Made by a program: the position numbers and the translations under genes
Assembly: GCA_964460245.1 (NCBI GenBank)
Contig: CAYWTL010000006.1
Coordinates: 1 to 58,433, forward strand
DNA length: 58,433 bases
Reading direction: 5' to 3'
Source of the DNA: JAXDBM01 sp964460245
Lineage (GTDB): Bacteria > Desulfobacterota > Syntrophia > Syntrophales > Fen-1087
The notes under the pieces: generated by a model
What the model saw: the letters and a program-made list of their open reading frames with translations, nothing else
The model's database searches: none
Told to the model about the DNA's origin: nothing
In this document: positions 44,480 through 52,771 of the stretch, piece after piece
Position numbering within the stretch: position 1 is the first letter of the stretch
Layout of the letters: each line of letters begins with the position of its first letter

Positions 44480-46396
44480 ATGAAGCACATCATCCTGGGA
44501 ACCGCCGGCCATGTCGACCACGGCAAGACGGCTCTCGTCAAGGCTCTGACCGGCGTGGACACGGACCGCCTCAAGGAGGAGAAGGAGCGGGGCATCACCA
44601 TCGAACTCGGCTTTGCCTCACTCGATCTGCCGGGAGGCGGAACGGTCGGCGTGGTGGACGTCCCGGGCCACGAGCGGTTCATCAAGAACATGGTGTCCGG
44701 CGCGGCCGGCATCGACCTGGTGATGCTGGTCATCGCCGCAGATGAGGGCATCATGCCCCAGACCCGGGAACACCTCCACATCTGCTCCCTGCTGGGCATT
44801 CGAAAGGGTCTCGTGGCCCTCACCAAGGTGGACCTGGTGGACGATGAATGGCGGGAACTGGTCACCGACGACATCCGCAACTTCCTGAAAGGCACCTTCA
44901 TGGAGGGCACCCCGATTCTCCCGGTTTCCGCCCTCACCGGGAGCGGCCTTCCCGAGCTGCTGCAGGCCCTGGCGCGATCTGCCTCGGAGATCGGCGCGAA
45001 GAGCGACGCCGGCCTTTTCCGGCTGCCCGTCGACCGCGTGTTCAGCATTCGGGGCTTCGGAACGGTGGTGACCGGGACGCTGGTTTCGGGAAGCATCGCG
45101 GCCGGCGAGGAAGTCGCCATCCTGCCCGGCCGTGCCGTCGCCAGAATCCGGGGGCTGCAGATCCACAACCAAAACGTCGGCGCGGCGGAGTCCGGCCAGC
45201 GCACGGCCGTCAACCTACAGGGTGTCGAGAAGTCGGCGATCGAGCGCGGGAACGTCCTGACCCGACCGGGCGCCCTCGAGCCGACGCGGCGCCTGGACGT
45301 TTTCTTCGAATATCTGCCGGGGAATGACCGAAAAATGAAAAACCGCTCCCTGGTCCGCTTCCACGCCGGCGCCAGCGAGGTGATGGCCCGGCTGAGCCTT
45401 CTGGACCGGGACGAAATCGAGCCGGGCGGAAAGGCCTACGCCCAGCTTTTTCTGGCCGCACGGTCCGTGGCGATGGCCGGCGACCGCTTCGTCGTGCGAA
45501 GCTATTCCCCGGTGACGACCGTCGGCGGCGGACAAGTCATCGACCCCCTGTCCCGTAAGCACAAGCGGCACTCCGACAGGGTGATTCAGGAGCTGGACCG
45601 GCTGCACCACGGCTCCGAGCCGGAGCGCCTGGCCGTCGTCATTCGGCGCGCTTCCTACGACGGCATCGACCCGAGGGGCCTGGTCATCCGCACAGGCCTG
45701 CCCGCGGCCCAAGTCCGCAAAGGCCTCGACCTGCTCTTCTCCCGAAGAGACGCCGTCCTCCTCGACCGGGAGGAAACGCGGGCGGTGGCCCCGGAGGTTT
45801 ATGAGGAGCTGCAGCAGCGGATGATCGAAGAAATCCGCGCCCACCACGAGAAATTTCCGCTTCGGGAGGGACTTTCCCGGGAGGAGCTGCGCATGAAGCT
45901 TGGAACTTTCATCGGCCTGAAGCTCTTCCATGCCGCCATTCGGGACCTCGAAAAGACCGGGAAGATCGTCACGGACCGCGAAAACATCCGCCTGCCGGAC
46001 CACCGGGTCAACCTTCAGGACGACCAGGAATCCCTGCGGCGGGAAATCGCCGAATGGTACCGGCAAGCCGGGCTCGCTCCTCCCTCGCTTCGCGAGGTGA
46101 CGGAGAAGTTTGCGCAGCACAAATCCCAGATGGGCGGCATCCTGAACGTCATGCTCAAGAACGGCACGCTGACCAAGATCAACGAGGATCTGTGCTTTGA
46201 CGCGCAGGCGCTGCAGCAACTGCGGGAGGACTACAAGAACCGGCTCTTGAAGGACGGCAAGGCGACGCCGGCCACCTTCAAGGAGCTGACCGGGCTGTCC
46301 CGGAAATACATCATTCCGCTGATGGAATATTTTGACACGACCAAACTGACCGTCCGCTCCGGCGACCACCGACTCCTGCGGGAGAGGGGAAGCTGA
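44480..46396 (+). CDS. selB: selenocysteine-specific elongation factor SelB
   Basis: 638 residues from the ATG at 44480 (an upstream TTG at 44471 is a weaker start). The G domain has GHVDHGKT (residues 10-17), the DVPGHE motif and TKVD. Domains II and III follow, and the C-terminal half from about residue 370 is a set of winged helices that reads the SECIS hairpin. SelB brings Sec-tRNA to in-frame UGA codons, so this organism makes selenoproteins. No selA, selC or selD is in the window. Confidence 0.95.
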   Translation: MKHIILGTAGHVDHGKTALVKALTGVDTDRLKEEKERGITIELGFASLDLPGGGTVGVVDVPGHERFIKNMVSGAAGIDLVMLVIAADEGIMPQTREHLHICSLLGIRKGLVALTKVDLVDDEWRELVTDDIRNFLKGTFMEGTPILPVSALTGSGLPELLQALARSASEIGAKSDAGLFRLPVDRVFSIRGFGTVVTGTLVSGSIAAGEEVAILPGRAVARIRGLQIHNQNVGAAESGQRTAVNLQGVEKSAIERGNVLTRPGALEPTRRLDVFFEYLPGNDRKMKNRSLVRFHAGASEVMARLSLLDRDEIEPGGKAYAQLFLAARSVAMAGDRFVVRSYSPVTTVGGGQVIDPLSRKHKRHSDRVIQELDRLHHGSEPERLAVVIRRASYDGIDPRGLVIRTGLPAAQVRKGLDLLFSRRDAVLLDREETRAVAPEVYEELQQRMIEEIRAHHEKFPLREGLSREELRMKLGTFIGLKLFHAAIRDLEKTGKIVTDRENIRLPDHRVNLQDDQESLRREIAEWYRQAGLAPPSLREVTEKFAQHKSQMGGILNVMLKNGTLTKINEDLCFDAQALQQLREDYKNRLLKDGKATPATFKELTGLSRKYIIPLMEYFDTTKLTVRSGDHRLLRERGS

Positions 46397-46397
46397 G

Positions 46398-47198
46398 ATG
46401 AATGGCGCCGAACACGCGGACGGCCTCGTGCGCTTCCCGGTCCACGCATTTGACGGGCGGGTTTTCTCCGGCACGACCGCGGACATCGTCCGGGAAATGC
46501 CGCTGCGGATTTATCTCAACGGCCGCCTCATCGTCAACACGGCCTGCACGGGCCTGCATGTGGAGGAGCTGGCGGTGGGATTCCTCCGGTCCGAGGGGTT
46601 GATTCGAAGCCGGGATGAAATCCGGGACATTCAGACCGAACCGGACCGGACAGCGGTGCGCATCGACGCCGACACAACGGACGGGTCGTCCCTCGCGAAC
46701 GGCAGTCCCGAAATGATCATCGCATCCAGCGGCGGCCGCGGCCTCGGAAAAGGTCCCACAACGGGCCCCCGACAACCTGCCGGGAAGGACATGCCGCCGC
46801 TCGCTCCGGACCGGATTCTGGACCTCATGGAAAAATTTCTCGACGTAACGAACCTGCACCGGATCACGCGGGGCACGCACTGCGCCGCCCTGGCGGACGA
46901 ATCGAAGATCCTGCTGTCGCGGGAGGACATCGGCCGGCACAACGCCCTCGACATGCTGGCCGGCCACGCGCTGCTATACGGCATGGACTGCCGGGACAAG
47001 ATCGTGCTGCGGACGGGCCGGGTCTCCTTCGAAATCGTGCAAAAGGTGCGGCAGATGGGCCCGCCCGTGGTCGTCTCGCTCGCCGTGCCCACATCCCTGG
47101 CGATTCAGGATGCCGCGGAAGCCGGCATCACCCTCGTCGGAGCGGTAAGGGGCAGAACCTTCAAGGTCTACACACATGAAAGGCGGATGGGTCTGTGA
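46398..47198 (+). CDS. fdhD: formate dehydrogenase accessory sulfurtransferase FdhD
   Basis: 266 residues, starting 1 bp after the selB stop. FdhD family marks: LRIYLNGRLIVNTACTGLHVEELAVGFLRSEGLI, RHNALDMLAGHALL and GRVSFEIVQKV. FdhD carries sulfur to the molybdenum cofactor of formate dehydrogenase. The two-Cys loop that accepts sulfur in Escherichia coli FdhD is not seen: the matching region reads SSGGRGLGKG with no Cys. Together with selB it points to a selenocysteine formate dehydrogenase elsewhere in the genome. Confidence 0.9.
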   Translation: MNGAEHADGLVRFPVHAFDGRVFSGTTADIVREMPLRIYLNGRLIVNTACTGLHVEELAVGFLRSEGLIRSRDEIRDIQTEPDRTAVRIDADTTDGSSLANGSPEMIIASSGGRGLGKGPTTGPRQPAGKDMPPLAPDRILDLMEKFLDVTNLHRITRGTHCAALADESKILLSREDIGRHNALDMLAGHALLYGMDCRDKIVLRTGRVSFEIVQKVRQMGPPVVVSLAVPTSLAIQDAAEAGITLVGAVRGRTFKVYTHERRMGL

Positions 47199-48181
47199 TG
47201 AAAAAGGAGATTTACATCGGCAAGATGAAGGCGGGGGACAAGATCGGGACGTCCTTTCTGGTGGCGGAAAAAAACTTGGCTTACTCGCAGAAGGGTTCCC
47301 CTTATCTCAACCTTCGTCTGAAGGACAGGACGGGCGAGCTGGACGGCAAGGTCTGGGACAAGGCGATCGAGCTGGACGGATACTTCCGGAAGGGGGACAT
47401 CGTCTACATCGTCGGGAGGCTCCTGAACTACAAAAACAATCTGCAACTGTCCGTGATGGAACTGAGGAAAATGGACGATGAAGACATCGACCCGGCGGAT
47501 TTCTTTCCCACCGCCGCCCGGGACGGCGATATCATGTTCGCGGACCTCATGGCCTATGTCGAACAGGTTCAGACCGCCTGTCTGCGTGACCTCCTGCTGG
47601 CCTTTTTCCAGGACGAACAGATCGTTGCCCGATTCAAGAAGGCGCCTGCCGCCAAGGGATTCCACCACGTCTACCTCGGGGGGTTGCTGGAGCACACCCT
47701 GTCCGTGACCCGGCTCCTTGACCTCGCCGCCGCGCACTACCCGCGCGCCAACCGGGATCTGCTGATCGCCGGCGGCATCCTGCACGACATCGGCAAGATT
47801 CATGAATTTCACTATGACCGTCTGATTGAATACAGCGACGCGGGACGGCTGGTGGGCCATATCGTCATGGGCGTGGAAATGCTGAACGCCAAAATCGCAC
47901 AAGTCACGGGATTCCCGGAAAACCTGGCCATGCAACTGCGCCACCTCATCCTCAGCCACCACGGGACGCTGGAATTCGGTTCACCCAAGCGCCCCAAAAC
48001 CATCGAAGCCCTGATCGTCCACTACATCGACGACCTGGACGCCAAGGTGAATGCCTTCCAGACCTTCGTGGGCGGCACGGCGAACGGGGACTCGAATTGG
48101 ACTCCCTACCATCGGCTTTTCGAACGGTACATCTTCAAGGGGAATAGCGCCTATGGCGAGAGCGGCGGAGAGGGCGCGTAG
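47198..48181 (+). CDS. YhaM-like 3'-5' exoribonuclease (OB + HD domains)
   Basis: 327 residues from the ATG at 47198, overlapping the fdhD stop by 1 bp (TGATG). Residues about 5-95 form an OB-fold nucleic acid-binding domain (SPYLNLRLKDRTGELDGKVWD). The HD domain has HHVYLGGLLEHTLSV, the HDIGK motif and LILSHHG. This layout matches YhaM/CbfI-type nucleases. It probably acts on RNA or single-stranded DNA. Confidence 0.85.
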   Translation: MKKEIYIGKMKAGDKIGTSFLVAEKNLAYSQKGSPYLNLRLKDRTGELDGKVWDKAIELDGYFRKGDIVYIVGRLLNYKNNLQLSVMELRKMDDEDIDPADFFPTAARDGDIMFADLMAYVEQVQTACLRDLLLAFFQDEQIVARFKKAPAAKGFHHVYLGGLLEHTLSVTRLLDLAAAHYPRANRDLLIAGGILHDIGKIHEFHYDRLIEYSDAGRLVGHIVMGVEMLNAKIAQVTGFPENLAMQLRHLILSHHGTLEFGSPKRPKTIEALIVHYIDDLDAKVNAFQTFVGGTANGDSNWTPYHRLFERYIFKGNSAYGESGGEGA

Positions 48182-48186
48182 GCGCT

Positions 48187-49182
48187 TCAGGATGATTGAC
48201 GCTGCTGCTTTTGGGGGCTGATTCTTCTGGCCACCGTCCGGCGCGCTTCCTCCGTCAGCAGGCAGCCGTCGAGGCAGTTGCCGACACAGTCGCCGTCGCA
48301 GGGTTCAATGTGAATGGTCACGCTCGACCGGGGGAAATGGCCCTCGATCTTCACGGACAGCTCCTCCGTGATCCGGTGCGAGTCCTCCACGCTCATTCCG
48401 GGATCGACCTTGAGGTGAAACTCCACGAAACGAAAGTTGCCGGCCTTCCGCGTCCGCAGTTGATGGAACCCGTGAACCACCGGACGGTGCGCCAGGATGA
48501 GGTTGCGGATCCAGATTACCTCCTGGGAGGGGAGTTGCACATCCATGAGGTCCTTTGCGGACCGCATGGTCAGGTCATAGGCAGCCTTCAGGATCAGAAG
48601 GGCCACGCCAATGGCCGCGGCCGGATCCAGCCAGGACAGGTCTACGCCGGGAAACATCCACCACCCCGCCCAGATGAGCGCCAGGCTGAGCATAACGCCA
48701 GCCGAGGTGTAGACATCGGTGCGCAGGTGCCAGGCATCCGCCTCCAGTGCGACGGAATCCGTCTCCCGGGCCACTTTGAAGAGCATGCCGGAGACCACGG
48801 TATTGAACAGAGCGGAAACGAGCATCACGCCGACACCCCAGCTCACGTATTCGATGGGCTCGGGATGCCGGATCTTCCGGATGGCCTCATACATAATCCA
48901 CCCGGCGGCAAGGAAAATGAGCAGGGCCTCGACCGTACCGGAGATGTTTTCGATTTTGCCGTGGCCGAATGGGTGCCGCTTGTCCGCTGGGATGGAGGAC
49001 GTCTTCACCGAAAACATGGCAATGAGAGCGGCGATCAGGTCCACGACGGAGTGGATGGCTTCGGAGATGATCGACACGGCGCCGATCAAAAACCCCACCG
49101 CGAGCTTCAGGATGACGAGGAGGCTGTTGGAGACCACCGACAGCAGGGCCACTTTCTCTTTCCGGCGTTGCGTGTTATCCAT
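48187..49182 (-). CDS. cation diffusion facilitator with Cys-rich tail
   Basis: 331 residues, six membrane helices. Metal site A is built from Glu41/His44/Asp48 (SEAIHSVVD) and the TM5 pair His152/Asp156 with Asp149. A cytoplasmic domain follows. Near the C-terminus Cys295, Cys299, Cys303 and Cys307 occur at exact four-residue spacing (CDGDCVGNCLDGC), not part of the usual CDF fold. CDF proteins export Zn, Fe, Mn or Co. The stop is 5 bp from that of the convergent nuclease gene. Confidence 0.87.
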   Translation of the reverse strand: MDNTQRRKEKVALLSVVSNSLLVILKLAVGFLIGAVSIISEAIHSVVDLIAALIAMFSVKTSSIPADKRHPFGHGKIENISGTVEALLIFLAAGWIMYEAIRKIRHPEPIEYVSWGVGVMLVSALFNTVVSGMLFKVARETDSVALEADAWHLRTDVYTSAGVMLSLALIWAGWWMFPGVDLSWLDPAAAIGVALLILKAAYDLTMRSAKDLMDVQLPSQEVIWIRNLILAHRPVVHGFHQLRTRKAGNFRFVEFHLKVDPGMSVEDSHRITEELSVKIEGHFPRSSVTIHIEPCDGDCVGNCLDGCLLTEEARRTVARRISPQKQQRQSS

Positions 49183-49301
49183 GATGCGGATTTAGCACAT
49201 TCACGATCTATTCTCAAATCCTTCCGTGCTGCCGTTCCGATCAAAATCTTGTGAAGGGGGCGCTTTTATGGCATACGTTCGCGATCGACGGAATTGACTC
49301 C

Positions 49302-50189
49302 ATGAAGATTATCGAGTGCGTCCCCAATATCAGCGAAGGCTGGAGCAGGGAGAAGGTCTTGGAGATTGCCGGGGCGCTGACCGCCCATCCCGGCGTGAAG
49401 CTCCTCGACATCTGCATGGACCGGGATCATCACCGGAGCGTCCTGACCTTCATCGGTCTCCCGGAGGCCGTGCAGGAGGCGGCGCTGGTGGTCTGCGGCA
49501 AAGCCCTGGAAATGATCGACATGCGGGAACACGCAGGCGCGCATCCGCGCATCGGCGCGGTAGACGTGGTACCCTTCGTCCCCCTCGGCAACGCGACCAT
49601 GCCGGACGCGGTCCGGGTCGCGCACGGCTTCGGCCGTGCGTACGCCGAGAAGAACCGGACCCCCGTCTACTTTTACGGTGAGGCGGCCCTGGCGCCCTGG
49701 AAACGGGAACTGTCCGACATCCGGAGGGGCGGCTACGAGGCGCTGCGGGAGAAGATGAACGATCCGCGCTGGCTTCCCGACGCCGGACCAACCACGTTCC
49801 ACGAGTGTTCCGGCGCAACGGCCGTCGGGGCGCGCATTCCCCTGATCGCCTTCAACATCAACCTCAAATCCGGCGATCTCGAATTGGCACAGTGTATTGC
49901 CAAATCCATCCGTCAGTCCGGTGGCGGACTTCCCTGCATCAAGGCCCTCGGCATTCCGCTGAAAACCCGGAAACTGGTCCAGGTTTCCATGAACCTCACC
50001 GATTACCGGGTCACTTCGGTCCGCACTGTATTCGATCGCGTTCGCGAAGAGGCCGACCGCAACGGAGCGGAGATTCTGGAATCCGAGCTCATCGGCCTCA
50101 TCCCCCAAGCCGCGCTGGCCGGCACCACACCCGAATATTTGAAATTGAGAGATTTTTCTGATAAAAAAATCCTCGAATCTCACTTCTAG
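49302..50189 (+). CDS. ftcD: glutamate formimidoyltransferase
   Basis: 295 residues from the ATG at 49302, which gives the standard opening MKIIECVPNISEG. The active-site region is REHAGAHPRIGAVDVVPF; the second half carries IAFNINLKSGDLELA and LPCIKALGIPL. It is the transferase domain alone, without the fused cyclodeaminase. It moves a formimino group from formiminoglutamate to tetrahydrofolate, as in histidine breakdown or C1 metabolism. The gene seems to be alone. Confidence 0.92.
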   Translation: MKIIECVPNISEGWSREKVLEIAGALTAHPGVKLLDICMDRDHHRSVLTFIGLPEAVQEAALVVCGKALEMIDMREHAGAHPRIGAVDVVPFVPLGNATMPDAVRVAHGFGRAYAEKNRTPVYFYGEAALAPWKRELSDIRRGGYEALREKMNDPRWLPDAGPTTFHECSGATAVGARIPLIAFNINLKSGDLELAQCIAKSIRQSGGGLPCIKALGIPLKTRKLVQVSMNLTDYRVTSVRTVFDRVREEADRNGAEILESELIGLIPQAALAGTTPEYLKLRDFSDKKILESHF

Positions 50190-50216
50190 CGAATGGACTC
50201 CCCTGTGGCAAGCCCG

Positions 50217-50245
50217 TTGACAGCCGCCGGGAAGCATGCTACACG
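50217..50245 (+). promoter_or_regulatory. tRNA promoter
   Basis: TTGACA (50217-50222), a 17-bp spacer and TACACG (50240-50245), about 30 bp before the mature tRNA end. Confidence 0.6.
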
Positions 50246-50274
50246 GCACGCTCTTTTCAGCAGACACAACTCGC

Positions 50275-50351
50275 GCCCCCGTAGCTCAGTAGGATAGAGC
50301 AACGGATTCCTAATCCGTGTGCCGCGCGTTCGAATCGCGCCGGGGGTACCA
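50275..50351 (+). tRNA. tRNA-Arg(CCT)
   Basis: A 77-base cloverleaf with the 3' CCA encoded (50349-50351). Acceptor arm GCCCCCG/CGGGGGT (first pair G-T), D arm GCTC/GAGC, anticodon arm ACGGA-TTCCTAA-TCCGT with anticodon CCT, a GCGCG-TTCGAAT-CGCGC T arm and discriminator A. It reads AGG codons. tRNA-Arg genes are frequent integration sites, and the DNA changes character to the right. Confidence 0.95.
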
Positions 50352-50359
50352 ATATAATC

Positions 50360-50396
50360 AAGGAGTTAGCCAAGCTTGACGGTTAGCTCCTTTTTC
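50360..50396 (+). terminator. intrinsic terminator after the tRNA
   Basis: AAGGAGTTAGCC pairs with GGTTAGCTCCTT over 12 positions with two G-T pairs and a 9-nt loop, followed by a T-rich run that starts within the second arm. It ends the tRNA transcript. Confidence 0.8.
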
Positions 50397-50658
50397 TTCA
50401 TGGTGCCATTACCTCCCCATCCTCTCCCTACTTTAATTTTTTTCCATGCTCATTTTTTTCGATCTGGATTACGTTCTCTTGTCAAAACCCATGTTCAGGA
50501 GTCAATGAAAGATCGTGAAGGGCTAAAAACGGTGATCGTTTCCACGGCAGGCTTCCGATCCGTCTCGGATTCTTTCAGCAACTTGTAGCAATGCGAGTCT
50601 CTTCTGTGCTATTTTCTTCCCGGCGAAAAGAGACTAACTTGTACAAGAGGAAGATGTT
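50397..50658. other. AT-rich intergenic stretch after the tRNA
   Basis: No gene with good support. A possible 27-codon ORF (ATG at 50505, AGGAG before it) is too short to claim. The base composition is clearly more AT-rich than the 50 kb to the left, as expected of the edge of acquired DNA. Confidence 0.4.
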
Positions 50659-50973
50659 ATGGACTTGAAGGACACCGAGGAAGTCAAAAAGGTAATCGAA
50701 AAATGGAAAGAGGACATGGGACCCGGCGGGGAGTCGGACATCGAAGAATTCATGATGCACATTAAAGAGAGCGAGGCGTACCTTGAAAGGACCGTGCTGC
50801 TGAATCTCAACTACTTTGAAGAGACCACCGATTGCATCGTTGAAGGAATAACAATCATCCGTAAACGAATCCGAACGGGGACCGGACCGCGTGATGCCAT
50901 TGATAAGATTTCAATAAACGTCACGCTTCCGGAGCGGCCACAAGCAATACCACGCCAACCTCACAATGATTGA
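50659..50973 (+). CDS. small acidic hypothetical protein
   Basis: 104 residues, starting at an ATG after GAGGAAG. It is mostly helical and acidic in the first half (DTEEVKKVIEKWKEDMG), with an extended Pro-rich tail (LPERPQAIPRQPHND). No membrane segment, signal peptide or known motif is seen. It stands alone in the AT-rich region after the tRNA. It may be a real accessory gene; no function is suggested. Confidence 0.45.
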   Translation: MDLKDTEEVKKVIEKWKEDMGPGGESDIEEFMMHIKESEAYLERTVLLNLNYFEETTDCIVEGITIIRKRIRTGTGPRDAIDKISINVTLPERPQAIPRQPHND

Positions 50974-51015
50974 CGGTGGCCCGTGCGCGGAAAAGGTTTG
51001 AAAAAAAGTCCCCTT

Positions 51016-51083
51016 GTATATGCCTCCATATACGAGAGGCCGGAGATCGCGGGGAAACCCCATCGGATGAGAGCCTCCCCGCG
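51016..51083. other. two consecutive hairpins (possible structured RNA leader)
   Basis: GTATATG (51016-51022) and CATATAC (51027-51033) form a perfect 7-bp stem with a 4-nt loop. CGCGGGGA (51048-51055) and TCCCCGCG (51076-51083) form a perfect 8-bp stem with a 20-nt loop. They precede a small ORF and the histidine phosphatase. No T-run follows, so termination is unlikely. No known riboswitch class is recognised. Confidence 0.4.
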
Positions 51084-51138
51084 AAGATAGTGGGTCTATG
51101 ATCATCAAGTCGAGGCTGATAGCCAGGGGGTATCGGAT

Positions 51139-51270
51139 ATGGCTCAGGCGTTCAAGCGCCCCAGAGACCATACGGATGCCCTGAATATCATCAGAAATGG
51201 AATCTATCGGGCAGAAGTAAGGTCCATAACCAAAGCGAAAGGGGATGGCTCTATCCCTGAAAATTCATGA
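51139..51270 (+). CDS. 43-residue ORF coupled to the histidine phosphatase
   Basis: Starts at ATG 51139 with AGGGGG about 8 nt upstream and ends in a TGA that overlaps the next ATG (ATGA). The peptide starts MAQAFKRPRDHTDALNIIRNG and is basic, without known motifs. The frame is open for 16 codons upstream of the ATG as well, so it could be the remnant of a longer gene. It may serve only to couple translation of the phosphatase. Confidence 0.4.
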   Translation: MAQAFKRPRDHTDALNIIRNGIYRAEVRSITKAKGDGSIPENS

Positions 51271-51875
51271 AATTGATTCTTATCCGGCACGGTGAAACCA
51301 TCTGGAACAAAGAACGCAGGGTCCAGGGCTTCAGTGACATCGATCTGAACGATGTCGGTCTGCATCAAGCCCAGCAGCTTGCCTTATCGCTTAAAGATCA
51401 CAATATCCATTCGATCTACACCAGCCCCTTGATCAGAGCCAAGAGAACGGCCGAGATCGTCAATCAATACCACAGCGCCCCCATCTACCTGGAATCCAAT
51501 CTGATGGAAATGAACCAGGGGGATTTTGAAGGCCTTTCTTTTCAGGACCTGATGACCCGTGAAAAAGACTTCCTGAGGAAATGGATCTCCGATCCTGCTT
51601 CTGTGAGGATGCCCAATGGGGAATCCTTTACAGAACTTCAACAGCGGGCATGGAAAGCGATCGAAGCCATCTGTGAAAAGCACGATGAGGCCCTGGTCGT
51701 TTCGCACAGCTTCACGATCGCTGCCATTCTCTGCAGGATAAAGAATATCGGTCTATCGGAATTCAGATCCGTTCATGTCGATACAGCCTCAAAGACGATC
51801 GTGAGATTTCTGAACGGATCGGCTTCCATCGAAGCGTTCAACGAGCGGAGTCATCTGACCCATGAGCATGGGTAG
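51267..51875 (+). CDS. histidine phosphatase superfamily protein (phosphoglycerate mutase-like)
   Basis: 202 residues. The catalytic motif LIRHGET (His8) opens the protein; Arg in TSPLIRAKRTAE and the second His in ALVVSHSF complete the pocket, with Glu in EMNQGDFEGLSF. This is the small-monomer branch that includes alpha-ribazole phosphatase CobC and broad phosphatases. No cobalamin genes are near, so the substrate stays open. It precedes the HU-like gene by 44 bp. Confidence 0.85.
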   Translation: MKLILIRHGETIWNKERRVQGFSDIDLNDVGLHQAQQLALSLKDHNIHSIYTSPLIRAKRTAEIVNQYHSAPIYLESNLMEMNQGDFEGLSFQDLMTREKDFLRKWISDPASVRMPNGESFTELQQRAWKAIEAICEKHDEALVVSHSFTIAAILCRIKNIGLSEFRSVHVDTASKTIVRFLNGSASIEAFNERSHLTHEHG

Positions 51876-51919
51876 GATTGCTTAATCGGATATTGATCAA
51901 AGATTGCAAGAGAGGTTCC

Positions 51920-52231
51920 ATGAACAAATCCGATCTGATCACCATGCTGTCTGCAAGGGAAAACCTCACCGAAGCGGACGCGTCAAGGATCGTCCACCAT
52001 GTATTGGATGGCTTCGCCGCTGCCCTGAAAAACGGCGGCAGGATTGAAATCCGGGGATTCGGGGTATTCACCGTGCGGGAATATGATGGTTACAGGGGCA
52101 GAAACCCGAAGACCGGGGAGGTTGTTGAGGTGAAGCCCAAGAAGGGCGTGTTCTTCAAGGTGGGCAGGGGCTTGAAAAAAATTGTGGATGGTGGAAACCC
52201 TGCATCAACCAGACAGAACAGCGTGCTATAG
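51920..52231 (+). CDS. HU/IHF-family DNA-binding protein
   Basis: 103 residues from the ATG at 51920 (AGAGAGG before it). N-terminal helices MNKSDLITMLSARENLTEADASRIV, then GGRIEIRGFGVFTVREYDGYRGRNPKTGE with the GRNPKTGE DNA-intercalating arm. HU proteins are about 90 residues; this one has an extra C-terminal tail (DGGNPASTRQNSVL). The last 60 bp and the 11 bp after the stop recur in inverted orientation at the right end of the window. Confidence 0.9.
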   Translation: MNKSDLITMLSARENLTEADASRIVHHVLDGFAAALKNGGRIEIRGFGVFTVREYDGYRGRNPKTGEVVEVKPKKGVFFKVGRGLKKIVDGGNPASTRQNSVL

Positions 52232-52242
52232 AGAAGGAACAC
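52172..52242 (+). repeat. inverted repeat, left copy
   Basis: Covers the 3' end of the HU-like gene and 11 bp beyond it. It matches 58363-58433 on the opposite strand with a single difference (52227). The part 52172-52226 is an exact 55-base match that ends at the last base of the window. Confidence 0.95.
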
Positions 52243-52490
52243 TTTTTTTAACGGTACCTGATCATAAAACGGTCGATGCAGGTCCAACGAAGTTCCCTTT
52301 CGGCATGAGCTGGGGGCGACCGGGCGACCATGAGACGCATCGTCATTATTATGCGGCGCATGCTCCAAGTCGCTCAGGAAATTACCGCACCGGGAACGAT
52401 TGTGGAATCTGGTCTGCGCGGGCCGGATGATCTTACAACACTGCGGGATTGGTTCCCGAAAGAGCCGCCTCCCTCACCCACGTGGCATTC
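52243..52490. other. region without a supported gene
   Basis: Several short overlapping ORFs exist on the plus strand, such as one from 52330, but none has a ribosome-binding site or a recognised motif. Amino acid runs such as QVAQEITAPGTIVESGLRGPDDL look protein-like, so decayed coding sequence is possible. Confidence 0.35.
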
Positions 52491-52771
52491 TCACATCAAC
52501 CCCAATTTTCGCACGATGGAGACCCCGAGTTTTTCCAGCCGTCCCATGCACCAGTACGTCCCGGCGTTCTTGAGGGAGTCGTGTGTTGCAATCATCTCAA
52601 CAAGATAATCCCCGATGTGAGAGAAGTCGTCCGGCTCACGACGCTTCGTAAAATACGGACCGGCAAAATGTGGTAGGTTGCAATTTCTCCGTATTGAGGT
52701 GCCCGTCCGGTAGCAATCATCTTTTCGATGATCATGTGAAACGTCTGATCCCGCTCACTTTGCTTCGACAT
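52491..52771 (-). pseudogene. frame-disrupted gene for a 93-residue unknown protein
   Basis: It starts at ATG 52771 with an AGGAGG site 7 nt upstream. The first frame reads MSKQSERDQTFHMIIEKM... as far as GEIAT and soon loses meaning. From about 52675 another frame continues with LPHFAGPYFTKRREPDD and then FSHIGDYLVEMIATHDSL up to the TGA at 52491. One missing base near 52675-52678 explains the change. The first part looks like a helix-turn-helix start; no family is recognised. Fusion of two unrelated remnants is the alternative. Confidence 0.55.

Noticed and set aside
51000..51140. Cobalamin, TPP or cyclic-di-GMP riboswitch before the phosphatase
   Set aside because: The conserved core sequences of these classes were looked for and not found; only two simple hairpins remain.
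52330..52608. 92-codon plus-strand ORF
   Set aside because: No ribosome-binding site; much of it is antisense to the better supported 52491-52771 gene.
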